A stretch of 64,000 bases of DNA from Bacteroidia bacterium (GCA_022072225.1 JAJVIC010000002.1:327876-391875); one strand, 5' to 3'; positions 48,983 to 55,008 are shown, counted from the first letter of the stretch. The notes: generated by a model not told the origin, from the letters alone. Numbers and translations: made by a program.

Positions 48983-49312
48983 ATGGGAGCCACCAAATCT
49001 GACCACTTTACACAAAAGCAAAACGACATTGCTGCTATAGCCAAGGCGCTTGCACACCCTGCCAGGATTGCTATTCTGGAGTATCTGCTTAAGGTGGATG
49101 CCTGCATTTGCGGTGACATTGTAAACGAACTTCCGCTGGCACAACCCACCGTATCGCAGCATCTGAAAGAACTGAAAAACGCGGGCATCATCAGCGGAAA
49201 CATTGAAGGCAATGCCATTTGCTATTGCATTGACGAAAAAGTGTGGGAGAAAAACCGCAAAATTTTTGAAACGCTTTTTGAACGCATTAATAAGAAGAAA
49301 ACCTGCTGCTAA
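48983..49312 (+). CDS. arsR: ArsR/SmtB-family transcriptional repressor
   Basis: 109 residues, one winged-helix domain: AKALAHPARIAILEYLL, then DACICGDIVNELPLAQPTVS, then QHLKELKNAGIISG. The Cys pair CIC (start of the alpha-3 region) fits metalloid sensing as in ArsR, and C-terminal CC may add ligands. Represses until As(III)/Sb(III) binds; the palindrome upstream overlaps its own promoter. First gene of the arsR-DUF6428-arsC unit. Confidence 0.92.
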   Translation: MGATKSDHFTQKQNDIAAIAKALAHPARIAILEYLLKVDACICGDIVNELPLAQPTVSQHLKELKNAGIISGNIEGNAICYCIDEKVWEKNRKIFETLFERINKKKTCC

Positions 49313-49314
49313 TT

Positions 49315-49340
49315 TGTCACCCTGAGCGTAGTCGAAGGGC
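49315..49340. repeat. Half copy of family A repeat
   Basis: TGTCACCCTGAGCGTAGTCG, then AAGGGC. Lies just after the arsR stop, inside the operon. Confidence 0.6.
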
Positions 49341-49371
49341 CTCTATATCTAACATCTCAAATCTAAAACAC

Positions 49372-49845
49372 ATGAAACTATCCACTTTTAAAAACTACCT
49401 CAACACAGTAAACGAAATCAACTTTGTTGAACCCAACGGAACTATGGTTCCCAAACATTTTCACATCACCGAGGCGGGACTGGTGACCAAACATTTTATT
49501 GACTGCGGTGGCACCGTGCGCCAGGAAAAAACGGTGAGCTTCCAGCTTTGGGTTGCCTCTGATGTAGCGCACCGCCTTGAGCCGCAAAAGCTGCTGAAGA
49601 TTATCAGCATTTACGAAAAACAGTTTGGTGCCGAAGACCTTGAACTTGAAATGGAATATCAGGGAGCTACCGTTGGCAAATACGGACTGGATTTCAGTAA
49701 CGGCAACTTTGTTTTAACAAGCAAACAAACCGATTGCCTTGCCAAGGACAATTGCGGTGTTCCCGTTGAAAAACAAAAACTGGCCTTAGCCGAATTAGAA
49801 ACCTCCAAAGCAAGCTGCTGCACACCGGGCGGTGGCTGCTGTTAA
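49372..49845 (+). CDS. DUF6428-type arsenic-operon protein
   Basis: 157 residues with no signal peptide. Its position between arsR and arsC and its layout (FKNYLNTVNEINFVEPNGT, PKHFHITEAGLVTKHFIDCG, TVSFQLWVASDVAHRLEPQK, QGATVGKYGLDFSNGNFVL) match the DUF6428 proteins that accompany arsenic genes in Bacteroidota. The C-terminus is cysteine-rich (KASCCTPGGGCC), which could bind As(III). Biochemical role undefined; a metallochaperone-like role is inference. A family B repeat follows before arsC. Confidence 0.8.
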   Translation: MKLSTFKNYLNTVNEINFVEPNGTMVPKHFHITEAGLVTKHFIDCGGTVRQEKTVSFQLWVASDVAHRLEPQKLLKIISIYEKQFGAEDLELEMEYQGATVGKYGLDFSNGNFVLTSKQTDCLAKDNCGVPVEKQKLALAELETSKASCCTPGGGCC

Positions 49846-49853
49846 AAATGTAC

Positions 49854-49937
49854 CGTCATTGCGAGTCCGCCTGAGGCGGACGAAGCAATCTGCTTTTATT
49901 ATAAGATTGCTTCGGTCGTTCCTCCCTCGCAATGACG
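49854..49937. repeat. Family B palindromic repeat
   Basis: CGTCATTGCGAG, an internal hairpin TCCGCCTGAGGCGGA, AAGCAATCT, and the mirrored AGATTGCTTC, CCTCGCAATGACG. It sits 15 bases before the arsC ATG. Confidence 0.9.
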
Positions 49938-49951
49938 TTAACCCAAATACC

Positions 49952-50365
49952 ATGAAGAAAATCCTCATCCTCTGCACCGGCAACAGCTGCCGCAGCCAAC
50001 TGGCCGAAGGCTACCTGCGCCATTTTGCAGGCAACAAAGCCGAAGTGTACAGTGCCGGTATTGAAACGCATGGTGTGAACCCCCGCGCTATTGCGGTTAT
50101 GAAAGAAGACGGCATTGACATCAGCCACCACACCTCTAACAATGTGGACGAGTACGCCCATCTGAATTTTGACTTTGTAATTACCGTTTGCGATAATGCC
50201 AACGAGCGTTGTCCTTATTTTCCTTCAACGGCTAAAAAGTTTCATCATAATTTTCCTGACCCGGCAAAGGCTACAGGCACTGAGGAAGAAGTGATGAACG
50301 AGTTCCGCAGGGTGCGCGATCTGATTAAAGGGTATTGTAAGGAGTGGGTGGGGGAGAATATTTAG
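49952..50365 (+). CDS. arsC: Arsenate reductase, LMW-phosphatase type
   Basis: 137 residues from ATG 49952; the longer frame enters the repeat and is rejected. The P-loop LILCTGNSCRSQLAEGYLRH has the catalytic Cys (C-T-G-N-S-C-R-S) shared by thioredoxin-coupled ArsC and low-molecular-weight tyrosine phosphatases; ITVCDNANERCPYFP holds further redox Cys and DP motif is in NFPDPAKATG. It reduces As(V) to As(III) in the cytoplasm. The end RVRDLIKGYCKEWVGENI is duplicated at 51161-51218. No arsenite exporter follows, so export must be encoded elsewhere. Confidence 0.92.
   Translation: MKKILILCTGNSCRSQLAEGYLRHFAGNKAEVYSAGIETHGVNPRAIAVMKEDGIDISHHTSNNVDEYAHLNFDFVITVCDNANERCPYFPSTAKKFHHNFPDPAKATGTEEEVMNEFRRVRDLIKGYCKEWVGENI
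50308..50365 (+). repeat. Direct repeat copy 1 (arsC 3' end)
   Basis: 58 bases starting CAGGGTGCGCGATCTG; 53 of 58 match copy 2 at 51161-51218. The two bracket the Fic cassette. Confidence 0.92.
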
Positions 50366-50375
50366 TGTTTCTTCT

Positions 50376-50383
50376 TATCTTTG
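50376..50383 (+). promoter_or_regulatory. -7 box of the small ORF
   Basis: TATCTTTG, 8 bases before the ATG at 50392, inside the insert between the direct repeats. Confidence 0.45.
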
Positions 50384-50391
50384 CAGGTGAA

Positions 50392-50586
50392 ATGAAATTC
50401 TACGATAAATATCCGCAACTAAAAGAAAAAAAATTTTTGGCTCAGGTGCTGACAAATACTGTGTTTTCGACCATGTCGTTGGAGAACCAGCAAGTGTCAA
50501 TGTCTAAAGTTGAGGAGATTGTTTTGTCGTTGCTGAAGGAGCAAGAGTTAAAAGGCGGTCATTTCTTTGCTGATCAAAGCCGTTAG
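50392..50586 (+). CDS. Small protein with Fic-inhibitory-helix motif, possible antitoxin
   Basis: 64 residues, no signal or membrane segment, mostly helical and charged. Residues 27-32 are TMSLEN, which fits the (S/T)xxxE(G/N) inhibitory motif of Fic proteins; the surrounding FSTMSLENQQVSMSKVEEIV resembles the inhibitory-helix region found in class II Fic proteins (SSxIEGN...T...EEV). Class I systems such as VbhA/VbhT carry this helix in a separate small antitoxin. Here it is on the opposite strand, convergent to fic, sharing 39 bases at the 3' end, instead of the usual same-strand layout. Function as antitoxin is inference. Own -7 box upstream. Confidence 0.6.
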   Translation: MKFYDKYPQLKEKKFLAQVLTNTVFSTMSLENQQVSMSKVEEIVLSLLKEQELKGGHFFADQSR

Positions 50587-51129
50587 GGGCTCAAAATTTC
50601 CTTTATCGGCCCACTTCATTGCATCTATGTAAATCTTACGACTGTTGCCTTCGCGGTGATAAAGTTCAAGTGGGCGGTAGCCCAATTTTAAAGCAACAAG
50701 GTTCATTACAATTCGCCCTGTTCTGCCATTGCCGTTGTTGAACGGATGAATACGAACAAACTCATAGTGGGCAAAAGTCAATGTTTCAAGATGCTCTGCC
50801 GCAGTTATTGAGTTATTAATCTTGTAATTCAGATTGTCAATGAACTGATACATGAGTTGCAGCACTTGTGCAGGTGCCGGTGGTATCAGTTGCCCCACTG
50901 AAACCTCTGTTGTGCGCCATTTGCCTGCCCAATTATAAAGTTCAGTAAATGCAATGCTGTGAATTTCTAAAAGCAGTTGGGTTGAAAATGGAGTATCGCT
51001 GTCTAAACCAAAAACAAAGAGTTCGGCAGCAGCAATACCCTTTGCCTCATATTCGTTGATAAGGTTTTTATCTGTAAGGCCTAATTTATTGTCGTCTGAA
51101 GATGGTGTCCAGCTTGTGTTATCTTCCAT
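50548..51129 (-). CDS. Fic-domain protein (AMP-transferase or related)
   Basis: 193 residues. The core motif is VRIHPFNNGNGRTGRIVMNL (near residues 125-145), matching HPFx(D/E)GNGRxxR except that the acidic metal-binding position is Asn, as in some Fic subgroups. WAGKWRTTEVSVGQL before it is typical of the flap region. No internal (S/T)xxxE(G/N) helix was found, so it should need a partner antitoxin (class I). Fic proteins transfer AMP or other phosphate groups to target hydroxyls. Its -7 box is four bases from the ATG; arsC-tail copies lie on both sides. Confidence 0.9.
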   Translation of the reverse strand: MEDNTSWTPSSDDNKLGLTDKNLINEYEAKGIAAAELFVFGLDSDTPFSTQLLLEIHSIAFTELYNWAGKWRTTEVSVGQLIPPAPAQVLQLMYQFIDNLNYKINNSITAAEHLETLTFAHYEFVRIHPFNNGNGRTGRIVMNLVALKLGYRPLELYHREGNSRKIYIDAMKWADKGNFEPLTALISKEMTAF

Positions 51130-51133
51130 AGCT

Positions 51134-51141
51134 CAAATGTA
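51134..51141 (-). promoter_or_regulatory. -7 box of fic, four bases from the start codon
   Basis: TACATTTG on the minus strand, then AGCT and the ATG at 51129. Suggests a leaderless transcript. Confidence 0.5.
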
Positions 51142-51160
51142 ACGATTTTACTCATTGCAT

Positions 51161-51218
51161 CAGGGTGCGGGATATGATTAAGGGGTATTGTAAGGAGTGG
51201 GTGGGGGAGAATTTGTAG
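51161..51218 (+). pseudogene. arsC 3'-end remnant (direct repeat copy 2)
   Basis: 58 bases at 53/58 identity to 50308-50365, still in frame: RVRDMIKGYCKEWVGENL and a stop. Of the changed codons, two are synonymous (Arg, Lys) and two conservative (Leu to Met, Ile to Leu), as expected of a diverged homologous gene end rather than random decay. It marks the right border of the Fic cassette. Confidence 0.85.
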
Positions 51219-51224
51219 GGCTAT

Positions 51225-51524
51225 TTACCGAACAGAATAATCTTCCGGATTTTTGTAAGCATGAATAACAGCAAGAATTATTATTTGCTGTGCTTCCTCG
51301 TCCACCAGATAATGGATATGATAAGGAAACTGCTTAAGCAGCAGTGTTCTAACGTTTTGATATTTTACCTGAAAACCGGTAGGGTATTTTGCAATGTATT
51401 CACGTGCCTCGCGTATGCGTTTTAAAAACTGGCGGGCAAGTTCGGGAGATAGTTTTTTGTAGTAATCAACAGCAGCGGTTATGTCATCCTTTACCGCAGG
51501 ACGGTTAACAAAACTATAGCTCAC
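51225..51524 (-). CDS. RelE/ParE-family toxin
   Basis: 99 residues from a GTG start that overlaps the antitoxin stop (GTGA). ParE-like features: DITAAVDYYKKLSPELARQF, YIAKYPTGFQV, RTLLLKQFPYHIHYLVDEEA, and IIILAVIHAYKNP. ParE toxins poison gyrase, RelE toxins cut mRNA; the lack of RelE catalytic residues in view favours a ParE-like role, without certainty. Second gene of the antitoxin-toxin pair. Confidence 0.9.
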   Translation of the reverse strand: MSYSFVNRPAVKDDITAAVDYYKKLSPELARQFLKRIREAREYIAKYPTGFQVKYQNVRTLLLKQFPYHIHYLVDEEAQQIIILAVIHAYKNPEDYSVR

Positions 51525-51763
51525 AGGCCTTTTTCAATTTCGTTAAGGGTAGTGTCAAAATTGTCGAGGCTGCTTTTGTTGCTGTAGTAGTCGTTCAGGC
51601 GCTGGTCAATTATTTTTTTCTGCCAGGTTGAAAGCTCTGTCAGGTTGGCCGCTTCTTCCTTCATTAGCTCAGTATATTTTGATTTTAATGCTTGCCAGTC
51701 TTCGATAGGGATAAATACACCTGTGGTATTTCCCTTGTTGTCGTTGATAAATTGAAGTGACAT
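51521..51763 (-). CDS. Antitoxin of the ParE/RelE pair
   Basis: 80 residues. N-terminal strand region with FINDNKGNTTGVFIPIEDWQ (as in Phd/YefM-like or DUF-type antitoxins with a DNA-binding N-domain), then a charged helical tail ending DNFDTTLNEIEKGL that would bind the toxin. Co-transcribed and overlapping the toxin start by four bases. Family not named with certainty; identity rests on position and size. Confidence 0.8.
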   Translation of the reverse strand: MSLQFINDNKGNTTGVFIPIEDWQALKSKYTELMKEEAANLTELSTWQKKIIDQRLNDYYSNKSSLDNFDTTLNEIEKGL

Positions 51764-51784
51764 GATTTTTATTTTTTTGTTTTA

Positions 51785-51792
51785 CAAATATA
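51785..51792 (-). promoter_or_regulatory. -7 box of the toxin-antitoxin operon
   Basis: TATATTTG on the minus strand (exact TAnnTTTG), 21 bases before the ATG at 51763. Confidence 0.45.
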
Positions 51793-51827
51793 CTGATTTT
51801 TAAAATCTGCACTTAGCGATGTGGTGA

Positions 51828-52127
51828 TTATTCCCTCACCCAAAACGTATTTTCCTCGCCCATTGAATATTTAAGCGCCTTAGCGTTTACGGCATGTTTG
51901 GTTTTGTCGTCCAGTGTTTTTACCAGTGCCAGCGATGAGCCCGCTTTATAGCCCACTACATTGGTAAGCAGCATATACTCCGGTTCGCTGGGGTTATCGG
52001 CAAGCATGTATTCATAATAGTCGTCTTTTTTATCCTTTACATTTAGGCCAACATGGTATATTCTGAAGCGCATGCCCCGCGTAAATAATTCAGAGTCTTC
52101 AATGGCGGAGAGGGGGATTAATTTCAT
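51828..52127 (-). CDS. Unknown 99-residue protein
   Basis: Not recognised. No signal peptide; mixed strand/helix sequence (IYHVGLNVKDKKDDYYEYML, PEYMLLTNVVGYKAGSSLAL, KALKYSMGEENTFWV). It lies upstream of the toxin-antitoxin unit on the same strand, in the accessory zone, and could be a small immunity or antitoxin-like protein; that is speculation. The ATG at 52127 has no recognised promoter. 168 bases upstream contain no gene, only G/C-rich sequence and the inverted repeat at 52259. Confidence 0.6.
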   Translation of the reverse strand: MKLIPLSAIEDSELFTRGMRFRIYHVGLNVKDKKDDYYEYMLADNPSEPEYMLLTNVVGYKAGSSLALVKTLDDKTKHAVNAKALKYSMGEENTFWVRE

Positions 52128-52258
52128 TGGTTGCCGCTATCGTTTGAGGGGTTGCCGAAGTGCGGGTATTAGATGCGCTCAAGTATCCACCCGCACAAAT
52201 GTAAGTAGAAAGTGATACAGTTAGAAGTTCCGAAGCACCCCGCATTTAAAGACAGTTC

Positions 52259-52275
52259 ATGTTAGCGGCTGCTCT
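52259..52275. repeat. Inverted-repeat boundary, left
   Basis: ATGTTAGCGGCTGCTCT. Complementary to 53030-53046 (16 of 17 bases). The pair brackets the DUF4241 gene. Confidence 0.75.
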
Positions 52276-52295
52276 TCTGTCCAAGTCGTGTTGTG

Positions 52296-52985
52296 TCATA
52301 ATACAAGAAAGTCAACAACTAAGCAGCATATATCTCCATTGTCATTAGTCCCCCAATAGCAAGGATAAAGTCCGTCACCATAGCCTGAATGAAACATTAC
52401 AATGTTTTGGTCTGGTCGGTTGGGTAAATTAAAGTTTATCCAATCACCAGCATTTGTCGGGTTAGTTGCATTCTTTTTGAACTCAGCAGCAAACAAGTCG
52501 TCATAGATGTTACCCTTTGGATTTTTTTTATAAAAGTCGTCAACGAACTCGTTATAATATTTTTGAGTTTGTTGGTCGCAAAAACAACCAAGTCCAGCGT
52601 CAACAGGAAAACCAACAAATGCGTCTTCTTCTGTCAAGTCCGCAATATCAGTGTCGTTGTGAACTGCAAGTTCCCACTTTGTAGGTTTTGTCGTGTTGAA
52701 CTCAAGTTTTACAACTGCATAACGATTGGTTGATTTGTCAATGCAAACTGTTACGGGATAATTGCCAGGGTTTACTGTCCGATTAAACGGTAAACTGTCG
52801 TGAATACAAACAAGCGGGTCACATGCAATGACCTGTCCAGTCGGCAAGTTAACTTTACCTAATGGTAAAAACTCCAAAGTCTTTCCATCAAGTGTGTTGT
52901 TGTCAAAATACTTGTTGTAGTCGTCCGTTGAATATTTTACAAGTCGCTTGTCGCTGTTACCAAATAATTTTTTGAAGAAATTCAT
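52296..52985 (-). CDS. DUF4241-family protein
   Basis: 229 residues. N-terminal ~25 residues basic and hydrophobic (NFFKKLFGNSDKRLVKYS). Main domain: LPLGKVNLPTGQVIACDPLV, YPVTVCIDKSTNRYAVVKLE, EDAFVGFPVDAGLGCFCDQQ, IVMFHSGYGDGLYPCYWGTN, DICCLVVDFLVL, matching the DUF4241 pattern. Function undefined; such single-domain proteins are often mobile accessory genes. Codon use and the bracketing inverted repeats suggest a separate insertion. No operon partners. Confidence 0.78.
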   Translation of the reverse strand: MNFFKKLFGNSDKRLVKYSTDDYNKYFDNNTLDGKTLEFLPLGKVNLPTGQVIACDPLVCIHDSLPFNRTVNPGNYPVTVCIDKSTNRYAVVKLEFNTTKPTKWELAVHNDTDIADLTEEDAFVGFPVDAGLGCFCDQQTQKYYNEFVDDFYKKNPKGNIYDDLFAAEFKKNATNPTNAGDWINFNLPNRPDQNIVMFHSGYGDGLYPCYWGTNDNGDICCLVVDFLVL

Positions 52986-53029
52986 TTGTCTGTTTTTAGA
53001 TTAAAGTTTGAAGTCCGCACTGTCGTCAT

Positions 53030-53046
53030 AGAGTAGCCGCTAACAT
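53030..53046. repeat. Inverted-repeat boundary, right
   Basis: AGAGTAGCCGCTAACAT, complementary to 52259-52275 with one mismatch. 45 bases upstream of the DUF4241 start. Confidence 0.75.
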
Positions 53047-53101
53047 TTATTATCCGCAACTAAACTACAAAAACTTTCGCTTTTACCCCCTCTTCAATTG
53101 G

Positions 53102-53130
53102 AATTGCCGCAACTCCCAGTTGCGGCAATT
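53102..53130. terminator. Perfect 13-bp hairpin
   Basis: AATTGCCGCAACT, loop CCC, AGTTGCGGCAATT. It lies 20 bases beyond the stop of the 53151 gene. Without a good T-run in that direction, its role as terminator is uncertain. Confidence 0.45.
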
Positions 53131-53150
53131 TATATTATGTTAAATTAACG

Positions 53151-53627
53151 CTACTCCTCAATCACCTTTTTCTTCTTCTTCCCCGTGCGTGGAAAATGTT
53201 GTTTCAGGTCGTTATAAATTTCGGTGCTGCCGGGCACATTTTGTTTGGTTGCGTTTTCAACGCTGCGGTAAACCACTCGGGTAGAGGCATACACCTCGTT
53301 CTGCAATGCCAGCAGTGTGCTTTGCAGTCCATCACTCAAAATATCGATGCGTTGTTTTATCGTTTTTAGTTTGTCGTAAAGTTCCTGGTCGGCATATGCA
53401 TCATTTATGTTCATGTAATTGGGTATGTACTGAGGATTTTGTTGGGTATAAACCAGCGTCTTTTTATTAAAGGCTTTTATTTTGGCTCCCTGACGCGCAT
53501 ATTTTTTGCGCTCCTTCATAGTAAGGTTTATTAAAAAGGGAAGTTTTAATTTGCTTTGATCTATTAGGTTGCAGATATCAAGCAGGTCGGCATCAGAAAG
53601 GGTGGCGTTAATGTTTTCGTATGGCAT
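53151..53627 (-). CDS. Unknown helical protein, paralogue A
   Basis: 158 residues from ATG 53627 (the open frame extends upstream into A/T repeats and is rejected). No signal. All-helical: LSDADLLDICNLIDQSKLKL, PFLINLTMKERKKYARQGAK, NPQYIPNYMNINDAYADQEL, VVYRSVENATKQNVPGSTEI, then a basic end (KKKKKVIEE). Same length and layout as paralogue B at 53897. Seen in Bacteroidota as hypothetical proteins; function not known. The 20-bp array lies in its upstream region. Confidence 0.8.
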   Translation of the reverse strand: MPYENINATLSDADLLDICNLIDQSKLKLPFLINLTMKERKKYARQGAKIKAFNKKTLVYTQQNPQYIPNYMNINDAYADQELYDKLKTIKQRIDILSDGLQSTLLALQNEVYASTRVVYRSVENATKQNVPGSTEIYNDLKQHFPRTGKKKKKVIEE

Positions 53628-53650
53628 AATTATTAGATTTAATAAATCAC

Positions 53651-53810
53651 TATTATATTTTATAAAGTAGTATTGATTTTTATAAAGTGTTATTGGTTTT
53701 TGCAAAAATTTATTGGTTTTTAATAAAACGTTGTTCGTTTTATTAAGTGTTTATTAGTTCTAATAAAAGAATATTAGTTCTTATAAAGTTTTATTAGTTC
53801 TAATAAATTC
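53651..53810. repeat. Tandem array: eight 20-bp A/T-rich units with TTATTAG dyad
   Basis: Units repeat every 20 bases, e.g. TTATTAGTTCTAATAAAAGA and TATTGGTTTTTAATAAAACG; the TTATTAGTTCTAATAA core is a near-perfect dyad. Located between paralogues B and A, 24 bases before the paralogue A start. Between 53628 and 53896 nothing else but the terminator was seen. Confidence 0.85.
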
Positions 53811-53837
53811 TGATCTTTTTAGCTCTTTCCCGCAGTG

Positions 53838-53875
53838 CCAAAAAAAGCCCTCCTGCCAAAAGACAAGAGGGCTTT
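53838..53875 (-). terminator. Terminator of paralogue B
   Basis: On the minus strand AAAGCCCTC, a loop, GAGGGCTTT and a continuing T-run. Confidence 0.85.
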
Positions 53876-53896
53876 CCGGTTTTTCTAACCAATGTA

Positions 53897-54373
53897 CTAA
53901 GGATTTCCCGCATCGGGCTGGTCGGGCAAATCATAATGCACATCCAGCATAGCTTTTACACCCGCAGCACCCGGCACATTTTGCACCGCAGCGCCATCTA
54001 CGTTTGCTTTAAACGCTTTTACATAATTAGTCAACACCTCACTTCCGCGCGCCATTTTGGTGTGTTCTACCGATTTCAGCATTGGGGCCAGTATAGCCTC
54101 TATCTGCGCCTGCTGCTGGGTAGCCTGAAAATCTTCCTGCGCAGCCGGAAGGCTTGCATAGTTGGGCACCAGCGCAGGATTGTTTACAGACAGGGTTATG
54201 GCCTCCGAAGCAAGGCTCATACGTTTATCGCCCATTTTGTACATGTCCTTAATGTCATCGGGCGTAAGGTTGACAAGATAGGGCAGCAGCGCTGTGCGTG
54301 CATTGGTTAAATCGGTAATAATCTGGCCAAGCACGGCTGCCGGTATTATACCTGTTAAATTGGTGTAAGGCAT
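53897..54373 (-). CDS. Unknown helical protein, paralogue B
   Basis: 158 residues, start ATG 54373 preceded by AAGGAGG. Helical, related to paralogue A: both begin MPY, then PYLVNLTPDDIKDMYKMGDK (A: PFLINLTMKERKKYARQGAK), NPALVPNYASL (A: NPQYIPNYMNI) and VQNVPGAAGVKAMLD (A: KQNVPGSTEIYNDLK). It ends acidic (YDLPDQPDAGNP) rather than basic. No function known. Its promoter TATGTTTG lies 52 bases upstream, back to back with the promoter of the 54572 gene. Confidence 0.8.
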   Translation of the reverse strand: MPYTNLTGIIPAAVLGQIITDLTNARTALLPYLVNLTPDDIKDMYKMGDKRMSLASEAITLSVNNPALVPNYASLPAAQEDFQATQQQAQIEAILAPMLKSVEHTKMARGSEVLTNYVKAFKANVDGAAVQNVPGAAGVKAMLDVHYDLPDQPDAGNP

Positions 54374-54379
54374 TTTTTC

Positions 54380-54433
54380 CTCCTTTTTTTAGTGGTTAAA
54401 CAATATGTTTTAAAAAAATTTCGGGCAAACATA
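54380..54433 (-). promoter_or_regulatory. Promoter and Shine-Dalgarno of paralogue B
   Basis: -7 box TATGTTTG at 54433-54426 and AAGGAGG at 54386-54380, six bases before the ATG. Confidence 0.6.
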
Positions 54434-54435
54434 TA

Positions 54436-54464
54436 TTGGATTTTGAACATTTGTTTTATTTTTG
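54436..54464 (+). promoter_or_regulatory. Divergent promoter of the 54572 gene
   Basis: TTG at 54436-54438, 18 bases, TATTTTTG at 54457-54464. It is back to back with the paralogue B promoter. Confidence 0.5.
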
Positions 54465-54571
54465 CTTGCAAAGAATGAGCAAAAATCAGGAAAGTGCCCA
54501 AACGCCATGCCTGGTTGAGAAGTGTCCGGATTTTTTTGAGAGTACTAACCACCTTTTAAAAACATTTGTTC

Positions 54572-54961
54572 ATGGAAATACATCCTTATCATTTTTTACT
54601 GCTGAAGTATTTAATAAGCCAGAAGCTAAAAGGCAACTATCTTTTACCCTTGTGCAACGATGACTGCGCGCAAATAGGGCGTCCCCATGCTATTGATGTT
54701 TCGGTTGGCTACCTGCAAAAGCTGCTGAAGCCCAACTGCAGCCTGCCCGAAAGGCTGGCAGCATACACCCTTAATCAGCTGGCCATGTATGCAGGCTACG
54801 AAACCTGGAATGAGTACCTGCGCCAGAACCCCGTGCCACCCGATAAATACCACGACCTGCTAAACCCCAAAGCCGCCCGGTTGCTCGAAAAAATTGTAAA
54901 ACAACACCTTGAAAAAAAACTGCGCAATACCGCGCAACTGGTCATGGAGTTTGCGGAGTAG
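54572..54961 (+). CDS. Unknown small helical protein
   Basis: 129 residues from ATG 54572. No signal peptide. The segment AIDVSVGYLQKLLKPNCSLP followed by AAYTLNQLAMYAGYETWNEY resembles a pattern in small Bacteroidota proteins (SxxYLxKL, then TLNxLAxYxGYxxW), perhaps a helical binding domain; I cannot name the function. Charged C-terminal helix (LLEKIVKQHLEKKLRNTAQL). Divergent from paralogue B with an intervening promoter pair. The 110-base leader after the promoter also contains a short frame (54475) that overlaps it. Confidence 0.65.
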   Translation: MEIHPYHFLLLKYLISQKLKGNYLLPLCNDDCAQIGRPHAIDVSVGYLQKLLKPNCSLPERLAAYTLNQLAMYAGYETWNEYLRQNPVPPDKYHDLLNPKAARLLEKIVKQHLEKKLRNTAQLVMEFAE

Positions 54962-54968
54962 GGGAGGT

Positions 54969-55006
54969 TGTCACATTGAGCTCCGCAGTACTGAGTAGTC
55001 GAAGGT
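54969..55006. repeat. Degenerate family A repeat
   Basis: TGTCACATTGAGC, an inserted CTCCGCAGTACTGAG, TAGTCGAAGG. It directly precedes the stop of the 55009 gene. Confidence 0.5.
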
Positions 55007-55008
55007 GG

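Noticed and set aside
49832-49951. N-terminal extension of arsC
   Set aside because: This frame translates the family B repeat; the P-loop protein begins at 49952.
52259-53046. Integron attC-like sites around the DUF4241 gene
   Set aside because: GTTAGCG does not fit the GTTRRRY core, there is no integrase, and the two copies are inverted rather than direct.
54475-54663. Short frame starting at 54475 as a separate gene or the frameshifted start of the 54572 gene
   Set aside because: It overlaps the 54572 gene in another frame and shows no family features; the 54572 ATG gives a coherent protein.
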